A DNA stretch of 64,000 nt from Saccharothrix sp. ST-888 (GCF_000955975.1 NZ_JYJF01000027.1:1-64000), one strand, 5' to 3'. Shown: positions 1-9,293, numbered from the stretch's first letter. Notes: generated by a model from the letters alone, not told the origin. Program-made: numbers and translations.

Positions 1-433
1 TCTCGATGGTGGCGCCGAACTGGCGGAGCACCTCGAAGTGGAAGTCCACCGGACGGCCGCCGATGTCGCAGCCGCCGAGGCCGGGGATGAAGGCGTGGCC
101 GAGGCGGTGCAGCAGCGGGCCGCAGAACAGGATCGGGATCCGCGAGGAGCCGGCGTGCGCGTCGATGTCCGCGACGTTGGCACTCTCCACGTGCGACGGG
201 TCGAGGATGAGCTCGCCGTCCTCGTCGCCCGTGCGGACCGTCACACCGTGGAGCTGGAGCAGCCCGCGTACGACCTTGACGTCCCGGATGTCGGGGACGT
301 TGCGCAGTCGGCTGGGGCCCTGCCCGAGCAGCGCGGCGACCATGGCCTTGGGCACGAGGTTCTTCGCGCCGCGGATCTGGATCTCGCCCTCCAGCGGGTT
401 ACCGCCGTGGACCAGCAGGACGTCGTCGGTCAT
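1..433 (-). CDS. murA: UDP-N-acetylglucosamine 1-carboxyvinyltransferase, 5' part
   Basis: MurA transfers enolpyruvate from PEP to UDP-GlcNAc, the first committed step of peptidoglycan synthesis in the cytosol. About 144 N-terminal residues are present and the gene runs off the left edge. The GAKN segment at residues 22-25 carries the conserved Lys-Asn pair. The GGCDIG loop near residue 122 carries the Cys that attacks PEP and is the fosfomycin target. The ATG at 433 gives the usual MurA N-terminus. It is transcribed away from yqgE, so the 275 bp between them holds two divergent promoters. Confidence 0.95.
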   Translation of the reverse strand, partial: MTDDVLLVHGGNPLEGEIQIRGAKNLVPKAMVAALLGQGPSRLRNVPDIRDVKVVRGLLQLHGVTVRTGDEDGELILDPSHVESANVADIDAHAGSSRIPILFCGPLLHRLGHAFIPGLGGCDIGGRPVDFHFEVLRQFGATIE

Positions 434-708
434 CGTTCTCGCAATCACGGGATGCCATGGGGAAGGGGCAGGAGCCTGCGGGGGCGCTGTACGGGTGGCA
501 GCAGGCGCGCGGCAACCATGGCTCGATCGAGACAGGGGGCCACCACCACGTAGATGGTAATGGCCGGGCGATTGGTTCCCTTGCGCCCTATTGGTGATCG
601 TGCTCTCTGCGGGCGCTGCATGGCGGACGAGTTGGTCCGTACGGGTGTTCGGCAACGGCCACCGGCTTTCGTGTTGGGCGCCCGTCGGAGCCCCGACTGC
701 GGGATCAT

Positions 709-1284
709 GTGGGCATGACACCGGCCCTCTCGCACACCGGCCGTCTCCTTGTCGCGACGCCCCTGCTGACCGACCCGAACTTCGCCCGGTCGGTGGTGCT
801 GCTGCTCGACCACGACGCGCAGGGAGCGCTCGGCGTCGTGCTCAACCGGCCGACCCCGATCGAGGTGGGCAGCGTGCTGGACGGCTGGGCCGACCTGGCC
901 GGCAGACCCTCGGTGGTCTTCCAGGGCGGCCCGGTGGCGCTCGACTCCGCGCTCGCGGTCGCCGTGGTGCCCGGCGAGCCGGGACAGGCCGAACCGCTCG
1001 GCTGGCGGCGGGTGCACGGGGCGATCGGCCTGGTCGACCTGGAGGCGCCGCCGGAGATCCTGGCCGGGGAGCTGGGTGGCCTGCGGGTCTTCGCCGGGTA
1101 CTCGGGCTGGTCGCCGGGACAGCTGGAGAACGAGGTGGCCGAGGGCGCCTGGCACCTGGTCGAGGCCGAGCCCGGCGACATCTTCTGCCCCGACCCCGAC
1201 CGGCTCTGGCGCTCGGTCCTGCGCCGTCAGCGCGGCCCGCTGGCGATACTCGCCACCTATCCGGACGACCCGACGCTGAACTGA
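709..1284 (+). CDS. YqgE/AlgH family protein (UPF0301)
   Basis: A 191-residue protein of the YqgE/AlgH (DUF179) family, whose biochemical role is not settled. The family N-terminus is clear: LLVATPLLTDPNFARSVV followed by GALGVVLNRPT. A G-Y-S-G-W-S-P-G-Q segment and FCPDPDRLW follow in the second half, and the length is normal. Translation may start at GTG 709 or at ATG 715; neither has a strong ribosome site. The next gene, a DUF3039 protein, follows after 63 bp in the same direction. Confidence 0.9.
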   Translation: MGMTPALSHTGRLLVATPLLTDPNFARSVVLLLDHDAQGALGVVLNRPTPIEVGSVLDGWADLAGRPSVVFQGGPVALDSALAVAVVPGEPGQAEPLGWRRVHGAIGLVDLEAPPEILAGELGGLRVFAGYSGWSPGQLENEVAEGAWHLVEAEPGDIFCPDPDRLWRSVLRRQRGPLAILATYPDDPTLN

Positions 1285-1347
1285 GCGGACTCACCCGCCC
1301 GCCGGATGCTGGCCCGGTTCCGAGCCGCCCCCATAGACTAGGCACCT

Positions 1348-1623
1348 ATGAGCACTCTTGAGCCCGAGCGCGGCCTCGGCACCGGCACCCTGGTCGAGCC
1401 CGTCCCCCAGGTGTCACACGGGGACGGCGACCACGAGCGCTTCGCCCACTACGTCCAGAAGGACAAGATCATGGAGAGTGCCCTGTCCGGCACTCCCGTG
1501 GTGGCGCTGTGCGGCAAGGTCTGGGTGCCGGGACGCGACCCGAAGAAGTACCCGGTCTGCCCGATGTGCAAGGAGATCTTCGAGGGGATCGACAAGCCGC
1601 AGGGCAACGACGGGGACCAGTAA
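1348..1623 (+). CDS. DUF3039 domain protein
   Basis: A 91-residue actinobacterial protein of the DUF3039 family, function unknown. The core reads HYVQKDKIMES, then ALCGKVW, then CPMCKEIFE. The lone Cys of ALCGK and the C-P-M-C pair look like a small zinc site (inference). It lies between yqgE and the hexosaminidase gene. A DasR-like site begins 34 bp after its stop and belongs to the next gene. Confidence 0.85.
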   Translation: MSTLEPERGLGTGTLVEPVPQVSHGDGDHERFAHYVQKDKIMESALSGTPVVALCGKVWVPGRDPKKYPVCPMCKEIFEGIDKPQGNDGDQ

Positions 1624-1657
1624 CCCCCGACCTCCGCGGTCATCGGCCAGGTCCGTC

Positions 1658-1673
1658 ACTGGTCTATGCCACT
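1658..1673 (+). promoter_or_regulatory. dre-like DasR operator before the hexosaminidase gene
   Basis: ACTGGTCTATGCCACT matches the published DasR-responsive element consensus ACTGGTCTAGACCACT at 14 of 16 positions. It lies 28 bp before the hexosaminidase start. DasR is the GntR-family repressor of GlcNAc and chitin genes and is released by glucosamine-6-phosphate. A dre at this place fits repression of hexosaminidase until amino sugars are present. The match was made by eye. Confidence 0.7.
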
Positions 1674-1701
1674 TCGGTCCGCGCGGGGCAGGATGGTCGA
1701 C

Positions 1702-3414
1702 ATGGCTGACATCCCTGTGGATCTCGTCCCTGCCCCGCTGCGTGCTGTCCGGACCCGGACGGCGGAACGGTTCCCCCTCGGCCCCGCCACCGCGCTGACC
1801 GCCGAAGCCGGCCTCGCGGACGTCGAATCCTGGCTCAGGGCCGCTCTCGCCGCCGCCACCGGCCTGCCGCTGCGCCCGGGCACCGCCGGTGCGGCCGACG
1901 GCATCGAACTGCGGCAGGACGCCGCACTCGCCCCGGAGGCGTACCGGCTGACCGTGGCCGGCCGCCGGGCCGTGATCACCGCGGGCGGCCCCGCCGGGGC
2001 GTTCTGGGGCGCGCAGACCCTGCGCCAGCTGCTCGGCCCGGACGCCTACCGGCGGGCGCCGCTGCGCCGCACCGGCTGGGCGCTGCCGGGCTGCGAGATC
2101 GAGGACGCCCCCAGGTTCGGCTGGCGCGGGGTGCTGCTGGACGTCTCCCGGCACTTCCTGCCCAAGGCGGACGTGCTGCGCTTCCTCGACCTGATGGCGG
2201 TCCACAAGCTCAACGTCCTGCACCTGCACCTGACCGACGACCAGGGCTGGCGCGTCGAGATCAAGCGCTACCCCCGGCTGACCGAGGTCGGCGCCTGGCG
2301 CGAGCGCTCGATGGTCGGCTTCCGGACGGCCGAACGGCGGGACGACCGGCCGCACGGCGGCTACTACACCCAGGACGACCTGCGCGAGATCGTCGCGTAC
2401 GCCGCCGGGCGGCAGATCACCGTGGTCCCCGAGATCGACCTGCCCGGCCATTCCCAGGCGGCCATCACCGCCTACCCCGAGCTCGGCAACACCGACGTGG
2501 TGGACACCGCCTCGCTGGGCGTCTGGACCGACTGGGGGGTCAGCCCTCATGTGCTCAACGTCTCCGAGGCGACCCTGCGGTTCTTCGAGGGGGTGCTGGA
2601 GGAACTGCTGGAGATCTTCCCGTCCGAGTTCGTCCACCTCGGCGGCGACGAGTGCCCCAAGGACCAGTGGCGCGAGAGCGCGGCGGCCCAGGCCCGGATC
2701 AAGGAGCTCGGGCTGGCCGACGAGGACGAGCTGCAGAGCTGGTTCATCCGGCACTTCGACCACTGGCTGGCCGACTGCGGCCGCCGCCTGATCGGCTGGG
2801 ACGAGATCCTGGAGGGCGGCCTGGCCATCGCCACCGGCCCGGAGGGCGGGGCGGAGCCGAACGGGACCGGCGGATCCGACCCCGAGGGGTCTCACGCGCG
2901 GCGGCCCGCACGCGCGGCGGTCTCCTCCTGGCGCGGCTACGCGGGCGGAGTGGCCGCCGCGCGGGCCGGGCACGACGTGGTGATGTGCCCCGAGCAGCAC
3001 GTCTACCTCGACCACCGGCAGTCCCCCGGGGACGACGAGCCGATCCCGGTCGGGTACGTGCGCAGCCTGGCCGACGTCTACCGGTTCGAGCCGGCGCCGC
3101 CGGAGCTGGACCCGGTGGCGGCCCGGCACGTGATCGGCACCCAGGCGAACCTGTGGACCGAGTTCACGGACGACGCCCGCGACGTGGACTACCGGGCCTT
3201 CCCGCGCCTCGCCGCCTTCGCCGAGGTCGCCTGGTCCACGCTGCCCGCCCCCGCCGAGCGCGATCTCGCCGACTTCGAGCGGCGGATGACGGCCCACTAC
3301 GCCAGGCTCGACGCGCTCGGCGTCGAGTACCGCCCGAGCGGTGGGCCCCATCCCTGGCAGCGCCGCCCCGGCGTCCTCGGCCGACCCGTGGACGGGCCGC
3401 CGCCGGCGGTCTGA
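1702..3414 (+). CDS. Beta-N-acetylhexosaminidase, GH20
   Basis: This enzyme removes terminal GlcNAc from chitooligosaccharides or other N-acetylglucosaminides by substrate-assisted catalysis. Residues from about 140 to 550 form the GH20 barrel. HLHLTDDQGWR and the catalytic pair in HLGGDECPKDQW (Asp316-Glu317) are intact. An Ala/Gly/Pro-rich insert near residues 395-415 looks like a surface loop. The ATG at 1702 is chosen because GGGGCAGG lies 9 nt upstream. No signal peptide is obvious, so it may act in the cytosol on imported sugars (inference). The dre-like site just upstream predicts DasR control. Confidence 0.93.
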   Translation: MADIPVDLVPAPLRAVRTRTAERFPLGPATALTAEAGLADVESWLRAALAAATGLPLRPGTAGAADGIELRQDAALAPEAYRLTVAGRRAVITAGGPAGAFWGAQTLRQLLGPDAYRRAPLRRTGWALPGCEIEDAPRFGWRGVLLDVSRHFLPKADVLRFLDLMAVHKLNVLHLHLTDDQGWRVEIKRYPRLTEVGAWRERSMVGFRTAERRDDRPHGGYYTQDDLREIVAYAAGRQITVVPEIDLPGHSQAAITAYPELGNTDVVDTASLGVWTDWGVSPHVLNVSEATLRFFEGVLEELLEIFPSEFVHLGGDECPKDQWRESAAAQARIKELGLADEDELQSWFIRHFDHWLADCGRRLIGWDEILEGGLAIATGPEGGAEPNGTGGSDPEGSHARRPARAAVSSWRGYAGGVAAARAGHDVVMCPEQHVYLDHRQSPGDDEPIPVGYVRSLADVYRFEPAPPELDPVAARHVIGTQANLWTEFTDDARDVDYRAFPRLAAFAEVAWSTLPAPAERDLADFERRMTAHYARLDALGVEYRPSGGPHPWQRRPGVLGRPVDGPPPAV

Positions 3415-3545
3415 CGGCCGCCTCCCGAGGGGCACGAGGGCTGTGGGGCCGGGTGGATGTGCCGGAGCGGATCTGCTGGGGCGCTCCCCGGGGACGGGCT
3501 TGCCCTCGTGCCGCTGGAAGCCCGCTCGTCGGCCCCGGGCAGGCG

Positions 3546-4067
3546 CTAGCGCGGGGCGTGCTCGGCGGTGTAGACGGCGAAGGGCTCGATGCCGACCCCG
3601 GCGCGCAGCTCGTCCACCCGGTCGGGCTGTTCGCATGGCCACGGGACGGGGGCACCGTCCACCACCGCGCCGATCTGGGTGCCGTAGCGCTGCGGGCGGC
3701 CTTCGTTGACCAGGGTCCGGTCATGCAGGAAGGCGAGGTCGCGGGCGTCCGCCCGGCCTGCCTCGACGGCCGCCGTCAGCAGGTCGAGGGCGCGCCGCTG
3801 GATGTCGGCGCGGCGGTCCGCGTGCTGGGCGATCAGCCAGGCCGCACGAGCCGCCTCCGGGCCGACCAGCTCGGCGGTCGGCCAGCCGTGCGCGGCCATG
3901 GCCTCGTCCAGCCGCTCGCCGTGGCGGGCGGTCAGCCGTCGCCAGGTCAGCTGCTCGGCGAGGTCGGGGCTGTGGGCACCGGCCGAGGCCGCGTGGTCCG
4001 CGGCGGCCATCGCGGTCAGTTCGGCGGCGAGTCGGGCGAAGGTGCCGGGTTCGTGCTGCTGGGCCAT
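3546..4067 (-). CDS. DUF6624-type hypothetical protein
   Basis: A 173-residue soluble protein resembling the DUF6624 family, with no known activity. Family-like landmarks are HGWPTAELVG near residue 60, LIAQHAD near 78-83, DLAFLHDRTLVNEG near 110-123, and QRYGTQ just after. It is convergent with the hexosaminidase gene and divergent from the molybdenum hydroxylase operon, and appears to be a single-gene unit. Confidence 0.75.
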   Translation of the reverse strand: MAQQHEPGTFARLAAELTAMAAADHAASAGAHSPDLAEQLTWRRLTARHGERLDEAMAAHGWPTAELVGPEAARAAWLIAQHADRRADIQRRALDLLTAAVEAGRADARDLAFLHDRTLVNEGRPQRYGTQIGAVVDGAPVPWPCEQPDRVDELRAGVGIEPFAVYTAEHAPR

Positions 4068-4529
4068 CTCGGCTCCTCGGTGGGCGGGAGTGGGTGCCTC
4101 CACGCTAGGTCCGCCGAATGCGACCAAGATCATCCCTGGGGGCGGTGACACGGGGTGTCCGGCTGGGCGAGAATTGATCCACCGGACGGCCGGTACCGGG
4201 AACTCGCCCGGGTGGCGGGGCGTCAAGAACTGGTGACCAACCGATCCCGTTCGGACGGCATCACGACGGACTCCGGCCGGATTCGTCCGGGAATCCGCCT
4301 GCTTGCCCGTGCCTACCGGGAAATGATCACTGCGCTTTGTGTGCCAGAGTTGCCCAACCCGCACCGATCGCCCGTACCCTACGGGCCAGGCCGCACTGCC
4401 GATGGGGCTGAAGCCCCGGCCGGAGGCTGGACGGTGGTACCCCCGTCCGGAGGGCCGGGGTGGGGGTCCCCCGGCCGGAGGCCGAGGGTCAGGCAGTTCG
4501 ATGAGCAAGTGGAGCACGGTGGAATCCAG
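4068..4529. other. Intergenic region before the molybdenum hydroxylase operon
   Basis: About 460 bp without a convincing gene. It contains a GC hairpin with arms GGCCGGGG (4453-4460) and CCCCGGCC (4469-4476), about 55 bp before the FAD-subunit start. The hairpin could attenuate or terminate transcription entering the operon. No clear promoter consensus was recognised. Confidence 0.5.
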
Positions 4530-5411
4530 GTGAACCGGACGATCATGCTGCCGGCCTCGCTCGACGAGGCCGTGGAGGCGCTGGCAGTCACCCCAGGCGC
4601 GGTGCCGGTGGCCGGGGCCACCGACCTGATGGAAGCCGTCAACGCGGGACGGCTCCGCCCGGCCGCGCTGATCGGCCTCGGCCGGATCACCGAGCTGCGC
4701 GGCTGGCGCTACGAGGACGGCGGCACCGCCGTCCTGGGCGCCGGTCTGACCCACGCCCGGATGGACCGCCCCGACTTCGCCGCGCTCATCCCCGCCCTGG
4801 CCGACGCGGCCCGGACCGCCGGTCCCCCACAGGTCCGCAACGTGGGCACGCTCGGCGGCAACATCGCCACCGCGGCGCCGGCCGGCGACACCCTCCCCGT
4901 CCTCGCGGTCCTGGAGGCGACCGCCACCCTGGCCCGTGCCGGTGGCACCCGCGAGGTCCCGATCAGTCACCTGCTCACCGGGCTCGACCCGCTGCGCCCC
5001 GGCGAACTGCTCACCTGGGTGCGCGTCCCGCTGCTGCACGCCCCGCAGGTCTTCCTCAAGGCCACCAGCCGCAGCGGTCCCGCCCGCGCCACCGCCTCGG
5101 TGGCCCTGGTCCTCGACCCCGCCCGGCGCGCCGTGCGCTGCGCGGTCGGCGCCGTCGCCCCCGTACCGCTGCGCCCGCTGGAGGCGGAGACCTGGGTGGC
5201 CGGCTGCATCGACTGGGACGCCAGGGGCGAGGAGGGCGCAGCCCTGATCGACCCGGCGGCGGCCGCCGCCTTCGGCGAGTACGTGGCGGGGGCCTGCATC
5301 CCCGACGGTGCGTTGGACGGCGGTCCCGAGGGGCCGGGCGCGGTGGCCCTACGGCTGCGGCGTACGGTATCGGTGCTGGCCCGACGGGCATTGGGAAGGG
5401 CGCTGAAGTGA
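4530..5411 (+). CDS. Molybdenum hydroxylase FAD-binding subunit
   Basis: The medium (FAD) subunit of a xanthine dehydrogenase/CO dehydrogenase-type enzyme, which passes electrons from the Fe-S subunit to an acceptor. In 293 residues it has the FAD-binding segments VPVAGATDLMEAV near residue 25-37 and NVGTLGGNIATAAP near residue 106-119. The GTG at 4530 begins at the normal family N-terminus (NRTIMLPASLDEAV). Its stop overlaps the start of the Fe-S subunit in a GTGA junction, so the two are translationally coupled. The substrate cannot be read from the sequence. Confidence 0.88.
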   Translation: MNRTIMLPASLDEAVEALAVTPGAVPVAGATDLMEAVNAGRLRPAALIGLGRITELRGWRYEDGGTAVLGAGLTHARMDRPDFAALIPALADAARTAGPPQVRNVGTLGGNIATAAPAGDTLPVLAVLEATATLARAGGTREVPISHLLTGLDPLRPGELLTWVRVPLLHAPQVFLKATSRSGPARATASVALVLDPARRAVRCAVGAVAPVPLRPLEAETWVAGCIDWDARGEEGAALIDPAAAAAFGEYVAGACIPDGALDGGPEGPGAVALRLRRTVSVLARRALGRALK

Positions 5412-6763
5412 CGACGACAGACCCGATCGACTCCGGCGCGGTCGGATCCGGCCAGGTCGGACCCGAGTACCCGGGCGTCGGCTCGGCCGAGCTCGGCCCG
5501 CTGGGCGTGGATCCGCTGGGCACCGGACCACTGGGTGTGGATCCGCTGGGCGCCGGCCCGCTCGGCCTCGGGCCGGTGGAGTTCGGTGGCGACGGCCGCC
5601 CCTGCGCCTCGTACACCCTGCGCGTCAACGGCTTCGAACGGCCCGTCACCGACGCCTGGATCGGCGAGAGCCTGCTCTACGTGCTGCGTGAGCGCCTCGG
5701 CCTGGCCGGGGCCAAGGACGGCTGCGAGCAGGGTGAGTGCGGCGCCTGCTCGGTGCTGGTGGACGGCCAGCTGGTGGCCGGCTGCCTGGTGCCCGCCGCG
5801 CTCGCCTCCGACAGCGAGATCGCCACGGTCGAGGGCCTCTCGGCGGGCGGTGCCGCCAGCGACGTCCAGCAGGCACTCGCCGACTCGGGTGCCGTCCAGT
5901 GCGGCTACTGCACCCCCGGCCTGGCCATGGCCGTGCACGACCTGCTCCAGCGCAACCACCGGCCCAGCGAGGTCGAGGCCCGCCAGGCACTCTGCGGCAA
6001 CCTCTGCCGCTGCACCGGCTACCGGGGCGTGCTCGCCGCCGTGCAGGCCGTCGCCGAGGCGCGCGGCGCCGAGGAGGAGATCGCCGAGGACGAGGCGGCG
6101 GCCGCCGGCGAGGCAGCCGCGCCGGTGCCCTCGGCCGTCCCCGGTGCCGCGACCGCCCACACCGCCCCGGCGGCCCCCGTGGTCGAGCCGGGCGGAGCCG
6201 ACGCCGCCTCGCACACCGAGTCCGGCCACGCCGCCGTGCCGGACGCCGGGCTCGCCCAGCCCGTGCCCGGTCAGCCCATGCCGGCGTACCCCATGACCGA
6301 TCTGCCCATGCAGGTCGCGGAGCCGCCGATCTACGCGGACTCCGAGGCCTGGGTCGAGGCCGAGGTCCCGTACCCGACCGAGCCCACCACGGCCGGTACC
6401 GGGGTCGGCATCGACTACGGCTCCGCCGGCGCCCACCAGACCGGCATCTACGAGCCGTACCCCGGCTACACCGCCACCCCGGCGCACGGCACGCCGTACG
6501 ACCCCGGGTACGAGACCCAGTCCTCGTACGCGGCCCCCTACGACGCCTCCTACGACACGGCGTACGGCCAGAGCCACTTCGAGGCCGCCCCCGTCCACGG
6601 CGTGGTGGGCGACGGCCCGCTCTACGAGAGCACCCCCGCCCACGGCACCCCGTACGTCCCGGCTCCCGCGCACGGCACCCCCTTCGCGGACAGCGCCCCC
6701 GTCTACGAGGGCTACGACGGCACCACCCCCGCCCACGGCATCCGCGAGGACGACCACGCATGA
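5408..6763 (+). CDS. Molybdenum hydroxylase 2Fe-2S subunit with long repeat-bearing tail
   Basis: The small subunit carries two 2Fe-2S clusters. The first uses Cys106, 111, 114 and 126 (CEQGECGAC). The second uses Cys165, 168, 200 and 202 (CGYC and CGNLCRC). Family members are usually 160-200 residues, but this one has 451. Residues 1-60 are a Gly/Pro/Leu repeat of DPLG-type units. Residues 220-451 form an Ala/Pro/Tyr-rich extension with five P(A/V)HG repeats, most as PAHGTPY. The extension has no recognised domain and is probably disordered. The start overlaps the FAD-subunit stop. Confidence 0.88.
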   Translation: MTTTDPIDSGAVGSGQVGPEYPGVGSAELGPLGVDPLGTGPLGVDPLGAGPLGLGPVEFGGDGRPCASYTLRVNGFERPVTDAWIGESLLYVLRERLGLAGAKDGCEQGECGACSVLVDGQLVAGCLVPAALASDSEIATVEGLSAGGAASDVQQALADSGAVQCGYCTPGLAMAVHDLLQRNHRPSEVEARQALCGNLCRCTGYRGVLAAVQAVAEARGAEEEIAEDEAAAAGEAAAPVPSAVPGAATAHTAPAAPVVEPGGADAASHTESGHAAVPDAGLAQPVPGQPMPAYPMTDLPMQVAEPPIYADSEAWVEAEVPYPTEPTTAGTGVGIDYGSAGAHQTGIYEPYPGYTATPAHGTPYDPGYETQSSYAAPYDASYDTAYGQSHFEAAPVHGVVGDGPLYESTPAHGTPYVPAPAHGTPFADSAPVYEGYDGTTPAHGIREDDHA

Positions 6764-6821
6764 GCGAGCGAATCAGAACGGGGCGCGCATCGAGCGACGC
6801 CGGGCGCAGTGAGGTGGATGC

Positions 6822-9158
6822 GTGAGCTCGCCGACCGACATCTCCTCGCCGACCGATCTCCCCTCGGCGGCCCCCGAGGAGTCGCAGGACGCCGAACCCT
6901 TCGGCCTCGGCAGCACCGCCCTGCGCACCGACGCCCTCCCCAAGGCGCTCGGCATCTACCCCTACGCCGCCGACCTGTGGGCCGAGGGCCTGCTCTGGGG
7001 CGCCGTCCTGCGCTCGCCGCACCCGCATGCGCGGATCGTCGCGATCGACACCACCCCCGCGCTCGCCCTGCCCGGCGTCCACGCCGTGGTCACGGCCGCC
7101 GACCTGCCGCCGGGGCCCGAGGGCACGCCCGACGGCGCACCGTCCGGGCCGATCGTCGCCGACCGGCCGATCCTCGCCTGCGGGGTGGTCCGCCACCACG
7201 GCGAACCGGTCGCCGCCGTCGCCGCCGACCACCCCGACACCGCCCGGCTGGCCGCGGCCTCGATCCTGGTCGAGTACGAACTGCTGGAGGCGGTCACCGA
7301 CCCCGAGCAGTCCTTCAACGTCCCGCCGCTGCACCCCGAGGGCAACCTCTTCCGGCACCTCCCGCTGCGCACCGGCGACCCGGAGGCGGTCGGCGAGATC
7401 GTCGTCGAGGGCCTCTACCAGGTCGGCCGGCAGGACCCGGCCCCGCTCGGCTCCGAGGCCGGACTGGCCGTGCCCCGGCCCGACGGCGGCGTCGAACTCC
7501 ACCTCTCCTCCACCGACCCGCACGGCGACCGGGACCGCACCGCCGCCTGCCTCGGCCTCGAACCCGACCGGGTCCGGCTGGTCGTCACCGGCGTCCCCGG
7601 TGCCACCAGCGACCGCGAGGACCTCTCCTTCCAGGTCACCCTCGCGCTGCTCGCGCTGCGTACCGGCCGCCCCGTGAAGATGACCCTCACCCGCGAGGAG
7701 TCCTTCCACGCCCACACCAGCCGCCATCCCGCCCTGCTGCGCTACCGCCACCACGCGGACGCCGAGGGCAAGCTGGTCAAGGTCGAGGCACAGATCCTGC
7801 TGGACGGCGGCGCGTACGCCGACGTCTCCTCGGAGGCTCTGGCCGCCGCAGCGGCCTTCTCGGTGGGCCCCTACGTCTGCGCGAACGTCTTCGTGGACGC
7901 CTGGGCCGTACGCACCAACAACCCGCCCGCGGGGCGGATGCGCGGCGAGGGCGCCCTGCAGACCTGCTTCGCGTACGAGTCCCAGCTCGACCAGCTGGCC
8001 GTACAGCTGGGCATCGACCCGCTGGAGATCCGCCGCCGCAACGCCATGGCCACCGGCGACCCGATGCCCACCGGACAGGCCGTCACCTGCCCGGCCCCGG
8101 TCGCCGCCCTGCTCGACGCGCTCACCGACTCCCCGCTGCCCGCCCTGCCGCTGGACGACCCCGAGGCCGACTGGCTGCTCCCCGGCGGCCCCGGCGGCGC
8201 GGGCGACCCGGCGGCGGTACGGCGCGGCATCGGCTACGCGGTCGGCATGGTGCACATGCTCGGCGCGGAGGGCGAGGACGAGGTCTCCACCGCCACCGTC
8301 CGGGTCAGCGGCAACCATGCGACGGTGATCTGCGCGGCGGTCGACGTCGGCCAGGGCTTCGCCACCCTGGCGCGGCAGATCGTGCAGTCGGTCCTCGGCG
8401 TCTCCGAGGTCTACATCGCGCCGGTCGACAGCGACCAGTCGGTCGCGGGCCCGTCCGCGCGCGGACGGCACACCTGGGTCTCGGGCGGCGCGGTCGAGCG
8501 GGCCGCCCTGATGGTCCGCCACCAGCTGCTCCAGCCGATCGCCGCCAACTTCGGCATGTCGGTCGAGCTGCTGTCGATCGCCGACGGCAAGATCACCTCC
8601 TACGACGGAGTCCTGGGGATGCCCGTCGCCGAAGCACTGGAGGGCAAGGAGCTCTGGGCGACCGCCCAGTGCCGTCCGCACCCCACCGAGCCGCTGGACG
8701 AGTCGGGCCAGGGCGACGCCTTCGTCTCCATCGCCTTCTGCGCCATGCGCGCCGTGGTCGACGTCGACATCGAGCTGGGCGCGGTGCGGGTCGTCGACGT
8801 GACGGTGGCCCAGGACGTCGGCCGGGCCCTGAACCCGCGCCAGATCGAGGACCGGATCGAGGCCGCCGTCGCCCAGGGCGTCGGCCTGGCCCTGCTGGAG
8901 GACCTGCGCACCGACGGCGGCCGCATCCTCAACGCCTCACTCACCGGCTACCGCCTCCCCACCGCCCTGGACACCCCCGACGTCCGGATCGCCGCCCTGC
9001 TGGAGGAACGCGACGTCGTCGCCACCTTCGGCGCCAAGGCCGTCAGCGCCGTACCCGCCGTGGTCGCCCCCGCCGCCGTCGCCGCCGCCGTGCGGGCGGC
9101 CACCGGCCTGCCGGTCGGACGGCTGCCGATCCTGCCGGAGGACGCGATCGTCGGCTGA
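6822..9158 (+). CDS. Molybdenum hydroxylase molybdopterin-binding subunit
   Basis: The large catalytic subunit (778 residues) of the same enzyme. The first domain starts near residue 40 with the typical GAVLRSPHPHARI segment. The Moco-binding part contains RMRGEGALQTCFAYESQLD near residue 370-390 and AQDVGRALNP near residue 664-673. Near residue 737-740, where most relatives carry the catalytic G-x-G-E, this protein reads G-A-K-A, so the usual glutamate is not visible. The GTG at 6822 lies 58 bp after the Fe-S gene. The substrate is unknown. Confidence 0.87.
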   Translation: MSSPTDISSPTDLPSAAPEESQDAEPFGLGSTALRTDALPKALGIYPYAADLWAEGLLWGAVLRSPHPHARIVAIDTTPALALPGVHAVVTAADLPPGPEGTPDGAPSGPIVADRPILACGVVRHHGEPVAAVAADHPDTARLAAASILVEYELLEAVTDPEQSFNVPPLHPEGNLFRHLPLRTGDPEAVGEIVVEGLYQVGRQDPAPLGSEAGLAVPRPDGGVELHLSSTDPHGDRDRTAACLGLEPDRVRLVVTGVPGATSDREDLSFQVTLALLALRTGRPVKMTLTREESFHAHTSRHPALLRYRHHADAEGKLVKVEAQILLDGGAYADVSSEALAAAAAFSVGPYVCANVFVDAWAVRTNNPPAGRMRGEGALQTCFAYESQLDQLAVQLGIDPLEIRRRNAMATGDPMPTGQAVTCPAPVAALLDALTDSPLPALPLDDPEADWLLPGGPGGAGDPAAVRRGIGYAVGMVHMLGAEGEDEVSTATVRVSGNHATVICAAVDVGQGFATLARQIVQSVLGVSEVYIAPVDSDQSVAGPSARGRHTWVSGGAVERAALMVRHQLLQPIAANFGMSVELLSIADGKITSYDGVLGMPVAEALEGKELWATAQCRPHPTEPLDESGQGDAFVSIAFCAMRAVVDVDIELGAVRVVDVTVAQDVGRALNPRQIEDRIEAAVAQGVGLALLEDLRTDGGRILNASLTGYRLPTALDTPDVRIAALLEERDVVATFGAKAVSAVPAVVAPAAVAAAVRAATGLPVGRLPILPEDAIVG

Positions 9159-9293
9159 GCGGCGGAGGCGGCGACGGCTGCTTCCGACGGTGGATCAGCG
9201 CCGGAGCCGATGCCGGGGTCAACGGATGGTCAAAGTCGGCCAACTGCACCGTGCAGAAGCCGTGCAGAGCCGTGGGCCGCTGTCCGCTCCGCT

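Noticed and set aside
4155..4529. Upstream extension of the FAD-subunit frame
   Set aside because: Family proteins begin at the NRTIMLPAS segment. The extension has no conserved sequence and crosses a GC hairpin.
5646..8681. 1011-codon minus-strand frame opposite the Mo-hydroxylase genes
   Set aside because: No domain or motif, and it is antisense to two clearly recognised subunits.
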